DNA of 47,816 nucleotides from Rhizobium sp. J15 (GTDB lineage Bacteria > Pseudomonadota > Alphaproteobacteria > Rhizobiales > Rhizobiaceae). The position numbers and the translations under genes are program-made. The notes below the pieces were generated by a model, which was not told where the DNA came from, searched no databases, and was given only the letters and a program-made list of their open reading frames with translations. The DNA lies in NCBI RefSeq assembly GCF_002531825.1, contig NZ_NWSX01000047.1, positions 1 through 47,816 on the forward strand, written 5' to 3'. Below, in pieces: positions 7,285-16,130 of this stretch. The first letter of the stretch is position 1; every line of letters starts with the position of its first letter.

Positions 7285-8486
7285 GCAAGGCTGCAAACGA
7301 CGTCGTCATTTCGGGCGTCGGCATCGTTACCTGTCAGGGCGTCGGCAAGGACGCGCATATCGCGCTGCTTTCGGCCGAAAGCGCGCCGAAGGCGATCGTC
7401 GAAACCGAGAAATTCAAACCCTACCCGGTGCATCCGCTGCCGGAGATCGACTGGTCGCAGCAGATCGCCAAGCGCGGCGACCAGCGCCAGATGGAAAACT
7501 GGCAACGTATCGGCGTCTTCGCTGCTGGGCTCGCGCTCGACGATGCCGGCTTCAAGGACAATATCGAGGCTTGCGGCACGATGGACATGATCGTGGCGGC
7601 GGGCGGCGGCGAGCGCGACATCAACGTCGATACGCTGATCGTCGACGAGGGCCTCAAGCGCAACGACCGCGAGCTGCTGCTGAATGAGAAGCTGACGACG
7701 GAGCTGAGGCCGACGCTGTTCCTGGCGCAGCTTTCCAACCTGCTTGCCGGCAACATCTCCATCGTCCACAAGGTCACCGGCTCCTCGCGCACTTTCATGG
7801 GCGAGGAAGCCTCGGGCGTTTCCGCCGTCGAGACGGCTTTCTGGCGCATCCGCTCCGGCGAATCCACCCATGCGCTCGTCGGCGGCGCCTTTGCCGCCGA
7901 ACGCCCCGACATGATCCTGCTCACCGAAGCGATCGGCGCCCATACGCGCGACGAATGGGCGCCGCTCTGGTCGCGCTCTGGCCTCGAGGGCGGCGGCATG
8001 ATCACCGGTTCGGCCGGCGCCTTCCTGGTGCTGGAATCGCGCAAGCATGCGGAAGATCGCGGCGCGCATATCTACGCGACGATCAGCGCCGTCGAAGGCG
8101 ACCGCGGCAATCGCGCTGCGGGCAATTTCGAACTGCGCATGGAGCGGCTCTTGAAGCCTGCGGCCGAGCTGCCGCCCGAGAGCACAGCGATCTTCTCCGG
8201 CTCGACCGGCATGCATGAGATCGCCGCCCGCGAAAAGGCGGTGCTGGAGCATCAGCTTCCCGGCGCTGCGATCCGCGGCTTCGGCGGCGTTTCCGGTCAC
8301 ACGATCGAGGCGCAGTTCCCGCTGGGGCTGGCGCTTGCCGCCCTTGCCATCGACGCCGAGGCCAAGGTTCCGCCCTTCGACGCCGCTCATGAAGCGCCGA
8401 TGAAGGCGGGCACGAAGGCCGCCGTCGTAACGACAGTCGGACACCAGCGCGGCGAGGGCGTCGCCGTTGTTTCCGCAGAGGCGTGA
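7281..8486 (+). CDS. fabF2XL: beta-ketoacyl synthase-like FabF2XL, catalytic residues not conserved
   Basis: Thiolase-fold protein of the FabF family (401 residues) in the VLCFA lipid A cluster. By motif alignment, the active-site Cys of FabF (TACxSG) is replaced by Glu176 in GEEASGV. The first active-site His (NAHGTST) has no counterpart in IFSGSTGMHE; only the second His (VSGHTIEA) appears retained. It should therefore not condense alone. The pairing with an intact synthase immediately downstream resembles the KS-alpha/chain-length-factor heterodimers of type II polyketide synthases, so a role in setting the C28 chain length is inferred. It is coupled to fabZXL by a 4-base overlap. Confidence 0.88.
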   Translation: MSKAANDVVISGVGIVTCQGVGKDAHIALLSAESAPKAIVETEKFKPYPVHPLPEIDWSQQIAKRGDQRQMENWQRIGVFAAGLALDDAGFKDNIEACGTMDMIVAAGGGERDINVDTLIVDEGLKRNDRELLLNEKLTTELRPTLFLAQLSNLLAGNISIVHKVTGSSRTFMGEEASGVSAVETAFWRIRSGESTHALVGGAFAAERPDMILLTEAIGAHTRDEWAPLWSRSGLEGGGMITGSAGAFLVLESRKHAEDRGAHIYATISAVEGDRGNRAAGNFELRMERLLKPAAELPPESTAIFSGSTGMHEIAAREKAVLEHQLPGAAIRGFGGVSGHTIEAQFPLGLALAALAIDAEAKVPPFDAAHEAPMKAGTKAAVVTTVGHQRGEGVAVVSAEA

Positions 8487-8496
8487 GAAGAGAGAT

Positions 8497-9783
8497 ATGA
8501 CAGATTCCGCTTACAAGGATCATCTCGGCCGGCCGATCGTCGCGGTCACCGGCATGGGCATCATCACCTCGCTCGGCCAGGGCCTGAAGGACAACTGGGC
8601 GGCGCTTTCTTCCGGCACCTCGGGTATCCACGCGATCAACCGCTTCCCGACCGAAGGCCTGTCGACCCGGATCGCCGGGACCGTCGATTTCATCGACATT
8701 CCCGTGCCGAACGCCGTCGAGCGCTCCTATGCCTTTGCGCGCGAGACGACCATCGAGGCGCTGGCCGATGCCGGAATTTCAGGCGATTTCAACGGCCCGC
8801 TGTTCCTTGCCGCGCCGCCGATCGAGCCCGAATGGAGCGCCCGTTTCGAACTTGCCGACCGTTCGCCGGCTGCCGACCATCCGGGTGACGCCTATGAGCG
8901 CTTCCTGACGGCGCTACGCCAGCGGCCGGACCCGGCCTTCCATGAAGCGGCCCTGTTCGGCGCGATTTCCGAGCGTCTTGCCGACCGGTTCGGCACGCGC
9001 GGCCTGCCCGTGACCTTGTCGACGGCCTGCGCCTCCGGCGTGACCGCGATCCAGCTCGGCATCGAGGCGATCCGTCAGGGCCGTACCGACCGCGCATTGA
9101 CGGTTGCAACGGATGGGTCGCTGAGCGCTGAAGCGCTGATCCGCTTCTCGCTGCTGTCGGCCCTTTCGACGCAGAACGATCCGCCGACCAAGGCTTCCAA
9201 GCCGTTCAGCAAGGATCGCGACGGCTTCGTCATCGCCGAAGGCGCAGCCACGCTGGTGCTGGAATCGCTGGAATCGGCGGTCGCTCGCGGCGCCAAGGTG
9301 CTCGGTATCATGAAGGGCGCCGGCGACAAGGCCGACAGCTTCCACCGCACCCGGTCCTCGCCGGACGGCGGCCCGGCGATCGCGACGATCCGCGCGGCGC
9401 TTGCCGATGCCGGGATCGACGAGAGCGGAATCGGCTATATCAACGCGCACGGCACCTCGACGCCAGAGAACGACAAGATGGAATACGGCTCGATGTCTGC
9501 CGTCTTCGGCGAGAAGCTGGTCGGCATTCCGGTGTCGTCCAACAAGTCGATGATCGGCCATACGCTGACGGCGGCCGGCGCGGTCGAAGCGGTGTTCTCG
9601 CTGCAGACGATGCTGACGGGCACGCTGCCGCCGACGATCAACTACAACAATCCCGATCCGTCGATCGTGCTCGATGTCGTGCCGAACAAGAAGCGGGAAG
9701 CCCAGGTTTCGGCCGTTCTTTCCAACTCCTTCGGCTTCGGCGGGCAGAATGCCAGCCTTGTCATGGCGCTCGAACCGGCTTAA
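8497..9783 (+). CDS. fabF1XL: beta-ketoacyl-ACP synthase FabF1XL
   Basis: Condensing enzyme of the FabF type with the full Cys-His-His triad: Cys178 (STACASG), His318 (NAHGTSTPEND) and His355 (SMIGHTLTAAGAVEA). It is 428 residues; the ATG at 8497 follows GAGAAGAGAG, 10 bases after the fabF2XL stop. It presumably performs the elongation condensations on AcpXL, possibly as a heterodimer with the preceding protein. Known family facts are the triad and fold; the heterodimer is inference. Confidence 0.93.
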   Translation: MTDSAYKDHLGRPIVAVTGMGIITSLGQGLKDNWAALSSGTSGIHAINRFPTEGLSTRIAGTVDFIDIPVPNAVERSYAFARETTIEALADAGISGDFNGPLFLAAPPIEPEWSARFELADRSPAADHPGDAYERFLTALRQRPDPAFHEAALFGAISERLADRFGTRGLPVTLSTACASGVTAIQLGIEAIRQGRTDRALTVATDGSLSAEALIRFSLLSALSTQNDPPTKASKPFSKDRDGFVIAEGAATLVLESLESAVARGAKVLGIMKGAGDKADSFHRTRSSPDGGPAIATIRAALADAGIDESGIGYINAHGTSTPENDKMEYGSMSAVFGEKLVGIPVSSNKSMIGHTLTAAGAVEAVFSLQTMLTGTLPPTINYNNPDPSIVLDVVPNKKREAQVSAVLSNSFGFGGQNASLVMALEPA

Positions 9784-9839
9784 GCGGTTCCGACACATTT
9801 TTAAGACGAGACGACGCCTTCGGGGCGAGGGATTTTGCC

Positions 9840-10868
9840 ATGCGCGCTTTGCAACTGATCGACGACCGTAAGCTTGAGATCACCGACCTGCCGGAACCGG
9901 ACGCGCCCGCCGCCGGCGAGGTGACGCTGCGCGTCAAGGCGGTGGCGCTCAACCATATCGACGTCTGGGGTTGGCGCGGCATGGCCTTCGCCAAGCGCAA
10001 GATGCCGCTCGTCATCGGCGCGGAAGCCTCCGGCGTCGTTGAAGCGATCGGGCCGGGTGTCGCCAATGTGCTGCCGGGGCAGCTGGTGTCGATCTACGGC
10101 GCGCGCACCTGCGGTCTCTGCCGCCCGTGCCGCGAAGGCCGCGACAATCTCTGCGAACATGTTTCCGGCGTGCACGGCTTCCATCTCGATGGTTTTGCGC
10201 AGGAGAAGGTCAACCTGCCGGCGCGTCTGCTCGTCCCGGCTCCTCCCGGCGTCGACGCCATTGGTGCGGCGCTTGCGCCCGTCACCTTCGGCACGGTCGA
10301 GCATATGCTGTTCGACAACGCCAAGCTCGAGCCGGGCGAGACGATCCTCGTCCATGCCGGCGGCTCCGGCATCGGCACGGCGGCGATCCAGCTTGCCAAG
10401 AAGATCGGCTGCACCGTCATCACCACCGTCGGCTCCGACGACAAGATCGAAAAGGCCAAGGCGCTCGGCGCCGATCACGTCATCAACTACCGCACCGACC
10501 GCTTCGAAGGCGTGGTGCGCAAGCTCACCAAGAAGAAGGGCGTCGACGTCGTCTTCGAACATGTGGGCAAGGATACCTGGGCGGGTTCGATGCTCTGCAT
10601 GAAGCGCGGCGGTCGCCTCGTCACTTGCGGCTCGACCTCGGGCGTTTCCACCGAGATGAACCTGATGATGCTGTTCCAGCAGCAATTGAAGCTGCTCGGC
10701 TCCTTCGGCTGCCGCATGGAAAACATGGCGGATGCGATGCAGAAGATGGGTCGCGGGCTCGTGCATCCCGTCATCGATACCGAAGTCGGCTTCGACGATA
10801 TCGACCGGGCGCTGGAGCGGATGGAATCGCGCCAGATCTTCGGCAAGATCATCCTGAAGATGGATTGA
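9840..10868 (+). CDS. MDR-family oxidoreductase AdhXL (enoyl-reductase-like)
   Basis: Medium-chain dehydrogenase/reductase of 342 residues in the lipid A VLCFA cluster, historically called an alcohol dehydrogenase. The structural-zinc lobe is intact (Cys91, 94, 97 and 105, C-x2-C-x2-C-x7-C) and the NAD(P) motif HAGGSGIGTAAIQLAK is clear. The catalytic zinc ligands are missing: the usual C-H-x-D is NHID (38-41), the usual G-H-E is GAE (60-62), and the third ligand region reads TFGTVEH. This pattern is that of quinone/enoyl reductases, so I infer an enoyl-AcpXL reductase rather than a zinc alcohol dehydrogenase. It sits between fabF1XL and lpxXL, 6 bases before the latter. Confidence 0.85.
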   Translation: MRALQLIDDRKLEITDLPEPDAPAAGEVTLRVKAVALNHIDVWGWRGMAFAKRKMPLVIGAEASGVVEAIGPGVANVLPGQLVSIYGARTCGLCRPCREGRDNLCEHVSGVHGFHLDGFAQEKVNLPARLLVPAPPGVDAIGAALAPVTFGTVEHMLFDNAKLEPGETILVHAGGSGIGTAAIQLAKKIGCTVITTVGSDDKIEKAKALGADHVINYRTDRFEGVVRKLTKKKGVDVVFEHVGKDTWAGSMLCMKRGGRLVTCGSTSGVSTEMNLMMLFQQQLKLLGSFGCRMENMADAMQKMGRGLVHPVIDTEVGFDDIDRALERMESRQIFGKIILKMD

Positions 10869-10874
10869 CCTGAC

Positions 10875-11810
10875 GTGAAGCTGATCATCACGCGGATCGT
10901 CCTGGCGCTCAGGAATTTCCAGCAATGGCTGGTGGCGCAGGCGATGTTCGGCTTCCTGAACCTGCTAAAGCTGTTTCCGGCCGATGGCGCGATCCGTTTT
11001 GCCGACAGGGTGATGCGCCGGCTCGGCCGGCAGACCCGCCGCCACAGGCTGATGCTGACCAATCTGCGCAACGCCTTTCCCGAAAAGAGCGAGGCCGAGA
11101 TCGAGGAGATCGCGCTCGCCAGCTGGGGCAATATGGGAAGGCTTGCGGCCGAATATGTCTTCCTCGATCAACTGTTCGACTATGATCCCGAAAAATCGGA
11201 GCCGGGCAGGGTGGAAGTGTCGGGCATCCCGATCTTCCTCGACCTGCGCGACAATCCGCGCCCCTTCATCGTCTTCACCGGCCACACCGCCAATTTCGAG
11301 CTGCTGCCGGTGGCGGGTGCGGCCTTCGGGCTGACCGTGACGGTGCTCTTCCGGCCGCCGAACAACCCCTATGTCGCCAAGAAGGTGTTCGATTTCCGCA
11401 GCGCCCGCATGGGCAAGCTGGTGCCGTCGCATGCCGGCTCCTCCTTCGCGCTCGCGCGTCAGCTGGAAGCGGGCCAGGGGGTGGGCGTGCTCGTCGACCA
11501 GAAATTCGGCAAAGGGCTGAAAGGCACCTTCTTCGGGCGCGAGGTGAAGACCAATCCGCTGCTGCCGAAGCTGGTGCGCCAGTTCGATTGCGAGGTCTAT
11601 CCGGCGCGCTGCATCCGCCTGCCGGGGAATCGCTACCGGCTGGAAATCGAGCCGAGGCTGGAGATGCCGCGCGACGAGAGAGGCAATCTCGACCTGCCGG
11701 CGGCCGCACAACTGCTCAACGACAAGGTGGAAAGCTGGGTGCGGGAATATCCCGAACAGTGGCTCTGGTATCACGACCGCTGGCAGATCAAGAAGACGCT
11801 CGCGAATTGA
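10875..11810 (+). CDS. lpxXL: lipid A C28 acyltransferase LpxXL
   Basis: Inner-membrane acyltransferase of the HtrB/LpxL family that moves the very-long hydroxyacyl chain from AcpXL to lipid A. It is 311 residues with an N-terminal hydrophobic stretch (about 17-33), the HX4E-type motif GHTANFE, and VLVDQKFGKGLKGTFFG, the second conserved block. The GTG start at 10875 lies 6 bases after adhXL. It closes the cluster, and its identity is supported by both motif and neighbourhood. Confidence 0.92.
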   Translation: MKLIITRIVLALRNFQQWLVAQAMFGFLNLLKLFPADGAIRFADRVMRRLGRQTRRHRLMLTNLRNAFPEKSEAEIEEIALASWGNMGRLAAEYVFLDQLFDYDPEKSEPGRVEVSGIPIFLDLRDNPRPFIVFTGHTANFELLPVAGAAFGLTVTVLFRPPNNPYVAKKVFDFRSARMGKLVPSHAGSSFALARQLEAGQGVGVLVDQKFGKGLKGTFFGREVKTNPLLPKLVRQFDCEVYPARCIRLPGNRYRLEIEPRLEMPRDERGNLDLPAAAQLLNDKVESWVREYPEQWLWYHDRWQIKKTLAN

Positions 11811-11924
11811 TAAGCGCACCCTGAATTATCAGCGGTGAAAAGCGGCAGGTGCTCTCGGATTGAAACCGAGTACACTTCATGTTACCCGTCACCACTAATA
11901 CGCGAATAAAATCAACCGTAAGGC

Positions 11925-11941
11925 GCATTTTGGGAAAATGC
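11925..11941. repeat. perfect inverted repeat upstream of PAS gene
   Basis: GCATTTT-GGG-AAAATGC, a 7-base-pair stem with a 3-base loop, about 50 bases before the PAS gene. It could be an operator or a hairpin in a leader; no long T-run follows. Confidence 0.4.
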
Positions 11942-11991
11942 AGCCATCTCTATTCTGGACACGCCACTTGGGACAATGGGAGTGAGGCGTC

Positions 11992-12684
11992 TTGCTGGAG
12001 CTTTTTCGAGCCTTTTCCTTGCGTTGCACGCAAATAGAGGAAGCGATACGCCTGGGCGACGACCAGCGCGTCATGTCGCTCGACCGGCATGTCGAGCCGC
12101 TGGTCGAGGCGATCCTGGCATGCCGGGCGACGAATCTGCTCGAAGTCTATATGCAGCTGCAATTCGTCAGCCATCTCATCGCGCGGGACGCCGACGACAG
12201 CGCCAGCGTCAGCGAACACACGGCGGTGCTTTCCTACCTGCTTGACTGCTATTTCGGCACGCATGCGCCGGATTGGCGGGCGCCATCGCCGCAGGATGTG
12301 CGCATCGAGCCGCCGGCAGCCTATATACCCGACACCGATAACGGCCAGTTCCTCAATGCGGCGATCCTCGAAAGCCTGCCGGATCGGGTGGCGGTGCTGA
12401 CCAGGGACTACCGTTACCTCTATTCCAATGCGGCCAACAGCGCGCATCTCGACAGGAAGCCGATGGAGCTCATCGGCAGCCATATTTCCGAATTCATCGG
12501 CGAGGAACGCTTTGCCGAATGCGCCAGGCACAAGCTGGATGCCTGCTTTGCCGGCGAGCAGATCGACTACACCTATGAGCGGGCGACCGGCGACGGCGCA
12601 TCGCGGCAGGTCCGCTGCCGCATGTCGCCGCTGCGCGATGCGGGCGGCACGGTGATCGGCGCTCTGATCGTGATGGATCAGTAA
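11992..12684 (+). CDS. PAS-domain protein
   Basis: A 230-residue soluble protein. Residues 1-100 are mainly helical with no recognised motif; residues about 120-230 look like a PAS sensor fold (ESLPDRVAVLTRDYRYLYSN, LIGSHISEFIGEERF, ending in CRMSPLRDAGGTVIGALIVMDQ, the usual last strands). No output domain follows, so it would act through a partner or as a sensor module. The TTG start at 11992 is chosen because GGGAGTGAGG precedes it. It converges with the VOC gene, stops only 5 bases apart. The signal it senses cannot be told from sequence. Confidence 0.75.
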   Translation: MLELFRAFSLRCTQIEEAIRLGDDQRVMSLDRHVEPLVEAILACRATNLLEVYMQLQFVSHLIARDADDSASVSEHTAVLSYLLDCYFGTHAPDWRAPSPQDVRIEPPAAYIPDTDNGQFLNAAILESLPDRVAVLTRDYRYLYSNAANSAHLDRKPMELIGSHISEFIGEERFAECARHKLDACFAGEQIDYTYERATGDGASRQVRCRMSPLRDAGGTVIGALIVMDQ

Positions 12685-12689
12685 CCCGA

Positions 12690-13049
12690 TCAGGCAGTCG
12701 CCCAGACGGCGAGCTCGTAGCCGTCGCGGTCGAGGAAATGGAAGCGGCGGCCGCCGGGAAAATCGGTGATCGGCCGGCAGATCGTGCCGCCGGCCCTTTC
12801 GACCGAGGTCAGCACCTCTTCCAGATCCGTGGCGTAGACGACGACCAGCGGGCCGCCCGGCCGCACGGGGCCGAAATCGGTAAAGCCGCCCTTCAGCCGT
12901 CCGTCGTCGAATTCGCAGTAGTTCGGGCCGTAATCGGTGAAGCGCCAGCCGAAGGCGGAGCCGTAAAAGGCTTTGGCGGCGGCGATGTCGGCGACGTTGA
13001 ATTCGACGTAATCGATGCGGCGGTCATTGTGTTCTGATTTGTCGGCCAT
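12690..13049 (-). CDS. VOC-family (glyoxalase-like) protein
   Basis: A 119-residue vicinal-oxygen-chelate fold protein: the first beta-alpha module begins IDYVEFNVADIAAAKAFYGSAFGW and the second ends FHFLDRDGYELAVWATA, the typical glyoxalase/bleomycin-resistance layout. It follows the SRPBCC gene directly (the ATG comes straight after the TAG), so the two are co-transcribed and probably coupled. In this arrangement such proteins are usually of unknown substrate. Confidence 0.8.
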   Translation of the reverse strand: MADKSEHNDRRIDYVEFNVADIAAAKAFYGSAFGWRFTDYGPNYCEFDDGRLKGGFTDFGPVRPGGPLVVVYATDLEEVLTSVERAGGTICRPITDFPGGRRFHFLDRDGYELAVWATA

Positions 13050-13448
13050 CTATCTCTCCATCAGGGCTTTCAGCATGACGAGATCCTTCTCTATGTGAGC
13101 CGCATCGGCGGCAAACTGCGCATCGGTCATGCCGGGAAGGCGCAGCAGCGTGAACATGACCTCGCAGCCATCGCCGTTCGGCACGATGCGCAGGGCATTA
13201 TAAACCCTGAGTCCGGATTCGATCGTCACCGTATGGTCGATCACGCCGAATTCATTGGCCGGAACGAAGCTCACCTTGATGGTGCCGAGAGGGCCTTGGG
13301 CGATCCAGTCGGCGCCGTCGACCTCCAGGCCGCTCGCAAGGCCGGAGGCCCAGAGCGGCATGTTCTCCGGCTTGCCGGCGAAGTCGTAGACGTCACGCCA
13401 GTCGCGCTCGATCGATCGGTGGATGATTCTTGCGGGCATCGTCGACAT
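13050..13448 (-). CDS. SRPBCC-family (polyketide cyclase/START-like) protein
   Basis: A 132-residue small-ligand-binding helix-grip protein: RIIHRSIERDWRDVYDFAGKPENMPLWASGL at the start and ALRIVPNGDGCEVMFTLLRLPGMTDAQF later, with a long C-terminal helix. First gene of a two-gene unit with the VOC protein, lying downstream of and on the same strand as an AraC regulator. Ligand unknown. Confidence 0.78.
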   Translation of the reverse strand: MSTMPARIIHRSIERDWRDVYDFAGKPENMPLWASGLASGLEVDGADWIAQGPLGTIKVSFVPANEFGVIDHTVTIESGLRVYNALRIVPNGDGCEVMFTLLRLPGMTDAQFAADAAHIEKDLVMLKALMER

Positions 13449-13517
13449 GATGTGCAGGTCCTTGATATTGGTCTCGCGAAAATAACAGGCCGGCCCGAGG
13501 CGTCTTGAACAAAACGG

Positions 13518-14432
13518 TCAGCCGGGCTTTTTCCGCATGCCAAGCTGGTCGAGGATGACGGCGGGGGTCAGCGTCGAGAATTCGCCGACCTCGCGCGTCA
13601 TGTGGGCCTGGTCGGCAAAACCCGCTTCGAGCGCAAGCCGGGCAAGCGGCATCGCACTTTGCCTGCGGCAGAGATCTAGAAAACGCTGGAAGCGGCGGAT
13701 GCGTTCCAGGGTTTTGGCGCCATAGCCGAAATGATGGTGGCAGCGGCGGCGAAGCTGCCTTTCGCTCATCCCGAGCCGGCCCAACAGACCGGAGGCCGGA
13801 TGGCCGCTTTCGGCAGCGGCAAAGATCACGGCCGCATCCCGGGGCGGTTCCTCCTCATCGCGCGTGGCCTCTTCAAGCAGGCGGCCAAACAGCGCTCCTG
13901 CGACGGCGGGATCGGAACAATCCCGGAGCCGCGCCTCGTATTCGCTCGTGTGCTTGCGGCCGATCTCGGCAAGCGGCACGGAAAGGCCGACCAGCGCCGA
14001 AAGCGGCGTCTTCAGCCAGGATGCCGCAGCGCCCGGCGCAAAACGCGCGCCGATGACGGTGGAACCCGGCCGAATGAGGGGAAAGGCGGCCGTCCTGTCT
14101 GGGCCGGCGACGGCCAGCCGTCCGTCGATCCAGAGAAGATCGCAATAACCGTCCGGTACGATCGCCACCGTTGCGGGCGGCCCGTCATCAAGCCTATGCG
14201 ACCAGAGGCGGCTGAAATGGCGCCGCAGGGCGGGCGCCGGCGCATATTCGCGGTAGCGGCCGGCGCGGGCCGCAAGCAGCCCATGTCTTCTCGTGTTTTC
14301 GATACCAAGCGATATCTCCCGGGGTCGCGCATGATACCATGAGATAGGGCCTTGCGGGCAGGCCACGAGAAAAATTGCGGTTTGCGGATCAGGCTGAAAA
14401 AGGGCAGGTTGTCGGACAAGTCTGGAAATCAA
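13518..14432 (-). CDS. AraC-family transcriptional regulator
   Basis: The C-terminal third has the two helix-turn-helix units of AraC/XylS proteins (GLLGRLGMSERQLRRRCHHHFG and LARLALEAGFADQAHMTREVGEFS). The N-terminal half resembles the ligand-sensing part of the YREYAPxP...LWSHR subgroup. Only one ATG (14432) is available and the first 50 or so residues before YREYAP are not family-like, so the true start may be a downstream alternative codon. It lies 69 bases upstream of the SRPBCC-VOC pair on the same strand and probably controls it. Confidence 0.78.
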   Translation of the reverse strand: MISRLVRQPALFQPDPQTAIFLVACPQGPISWYHARPREISLGIENTRRHGLLAARAGRYREYAPAPALRRHFSRLWSHRLDDGPPATVAIVPDGYCDLLWIDGRLAVAGPDRTAAFPLIRPGSTVIGARFAPGAAASWLKTPLSALVGLSVPLAEIGRKHTSEYEARLRDCSDPAVAGALFGRLLEEATRDEEEPPRDAAVIFAAAESGHPASGLLGRLGMSERQLRRRCHHHFGYGAKTLERIRRFQRFLDLCRRQSAMPLARLALEAGFADQAHMTREVGEFSTLTPAVILDQLGMRKKPG

Positions 14433-14538
14433 AGCCGTATTTCATGGGCTTTGCGAACCGATTAGACCCTTGGCAGACTTGCCGTTTGGTGAAGACAGTG
14501 CCACAACACCGGTCCAAATGACACATCGGAGGTTTGTC

Positions 14539-15969
14539 GTGGAAAAGGCAGAAATCGGACTGATCGGCCTTGCGGTCATGGGCTCCAACCTGGCGCTCAA
14601 CATCGCGGAGAAAGGCAACAAAATTGCGGTCTTCAACCGCACGCCGGAAAAAACCGACGAATTCTACGAAAGCGCCGGCGATCTGAAGAAGCAGATCATT
14701 CCCTGCAAGACCATCGAGGAGTTCGTCGATGCGATCCGGCCGCCGCGTCCGATCATCATCATGATCAAGGCCGGCGAGGCCGTCGACCAACAGATGGAAG
14801 CGCTGCGCCCGCACCTGTCCAAGGGCGACATCATGATCGACGCCGGCAACGCCAATTTCCGCGACACCGTCGCCCGCTTCGACCGCCTGAAGAACACCGA
14901 TCTCACCTTCATCGGCATGGGTGTTTCCGGCGGTGAGGAAGGCGCGCGCCATGGCCCTTCGATCATGGTCGGCGGCACTGAGGAATCCTGGAAGCGCGTC
15001 GAGAAGGTGCTGACCTCGATCGCCGCCCGCTACAATGACGAGCCCTGCGTCGCCTGGCTCGGCAATGACGGCGCCGGCCACTTCGTCAAGACCATTCATA
15101 ACGGCATCGAATATGCCGACATGCAGATGATCGCCGAAATCTACGGCATCCTGCGCGACGGCCTCGGCAAGAGCGCCTCCGAAATCTCCGGCATCTTCGG
15201 CGAATGGAACAAGGGCCGGCTGAACTCCTACCTGATCGAAATTTCCGAAAAGGTGCTGGCGGCGACGGACCCGGTTTCCGGCGGCCCGATGGTCGACATG
15301 ATCCTCGACAAGGCCGGCCAGAAGGGCACCGGCAAATGGTCGGCGATCGAGGCGCAGAACATGGGCATTCCGGCCACGGCGATCGAAGCCGCGGTCGCTG
15401 CCCGCAGCATCTCCTCGATGAAGTCCGAGCGCGAAGCCGCCGAAAAGATCTTCGGCAATCTCGGCAGCGCCTTTTCGACCGCCTACGGCCCCGAGTTCAA
15501 CAAGGATCTGGAACTGGCGCTGTTTGCCGGCAAGATCGGCGCCTATGCGCAGGGCTTCGCGGTGATGGCGGAGGCGTCCAGGGAATTCAACTGGTCGCTG
15601 CCGATGCCTGTTATCGCCAAGATCTGGCGCGCCGGCTGCATCATCCGCTCGCAGTTCCTCGACGAGATCACCAAGGCCTTCACCGATGCGCCCGATGCGG
15701 CGAACCTCATCGTTACGCCGGCCTTCTCTTCCATGGTCAAGGAATCGATTCCGGCGCTGCGCCGCGTCGTGACCGCCGCGCTCGCCGCCGGCCTGCCGGT
15801 GCCGGCGCTGACCTCGGCGCTCACCTATTTCGACGCCTACCGCCAGGGCAGGGGAACGGCCAACCTCATCCAGGCACAGCGCGACTTCTTCGGTGCCCAC
15901 GGTTTCGACCGCCTGGATGGCAAGGATTTCCACCACGGCCCCTGGGGCAGCGGCGCGGCGACCTTCTAA
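14539..15969 (+). CDS. gnd: 6-phosphogluconate dehydrogenase, decarboxylating
   Basis: NADP-dependent enzyme of the oxidative pentose phosphate pathway producing ribulose 5-phosphate. The N-terminus has the Rossmann motif IGLIGLAVMGSNLALN; the substrate-binding block is GVSGGEEGARHGPSIMVGG, with the catalytic lysine in GHFVKTIHNGIEYADMQ. At 476 residues it is full length. The GTG at 14539 is chosen over the upstream ATG (14470) because CGGAGG precedes it and the protein then starts like its family. A strong intrinsic terminator follows. Confidence 0.96.
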   Translation: MEKAEIGLIGLAVMGSNLALNIAEKGNKIAVFNRTPEKTDEFYESAGDLKKQIIPCKTIEEFVDAIRPPRPIIIMIKAGEAVDQQMEALRPHLSKGDIMIDAGNANFRDTVARFDRLKNTDLTFIGMGVSGGEEGARHGPSIMVGGTEESWKRVEKVLTSIAARYNDEPCVAWLGNDGAGHFVKTIHNGIEYADMQMIAEIYGILRDGLGKSASEISGIFGEWNKGRLNSYLIEISEKVLAATDPVSGGPMVDMILDKAGQKGTGKWSAIEAQNMGIPATAIEAAVAARSISSMKSEREAAEKIFGNLGSAFSTAYGPEFNKDLELALFAGKIGAYAQGFAVMAEASREFNWSLPMPVIAKIWRAGCIIRSQFLDEITKAFTDAPDAANLIVTPAFSSMVKESIPALRRVVTAALAAGLPVPALTSALTYFDAYRQGRGTANLIQAQRDFFGAHGFDRLDGKDFHHGPWGSGAATF

Positions 15970-15993
15970 GGTTTGCGCAGAAGAGATCGAGGA

Positions 15994-16020
15994 AGCCCGG
16001 CCATCGCGCCGGGCTTTTTT
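15994..16020 (+). terminator. intrinsic terminator of gnd
   Basis: AGCCCGGC (15994-16001), a 6-base loop, then GCCGGGCT (16008-16015) and a run of T: a perfect 8-base-pair stem with a U-tract, 24 bases after the gnd stop. Confidence 0.9.
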
Positions 16021-16130
16021 GTCGGGTGCGTGCTCTTCCTTGCGTGCAAACGACCAGCGCGTAAGCAGGGAAAAGTGTAGGATTTAAATCATGCTCTACG
16101 CGATGATAGGGAGAAACGAGAGGTAGTTCC

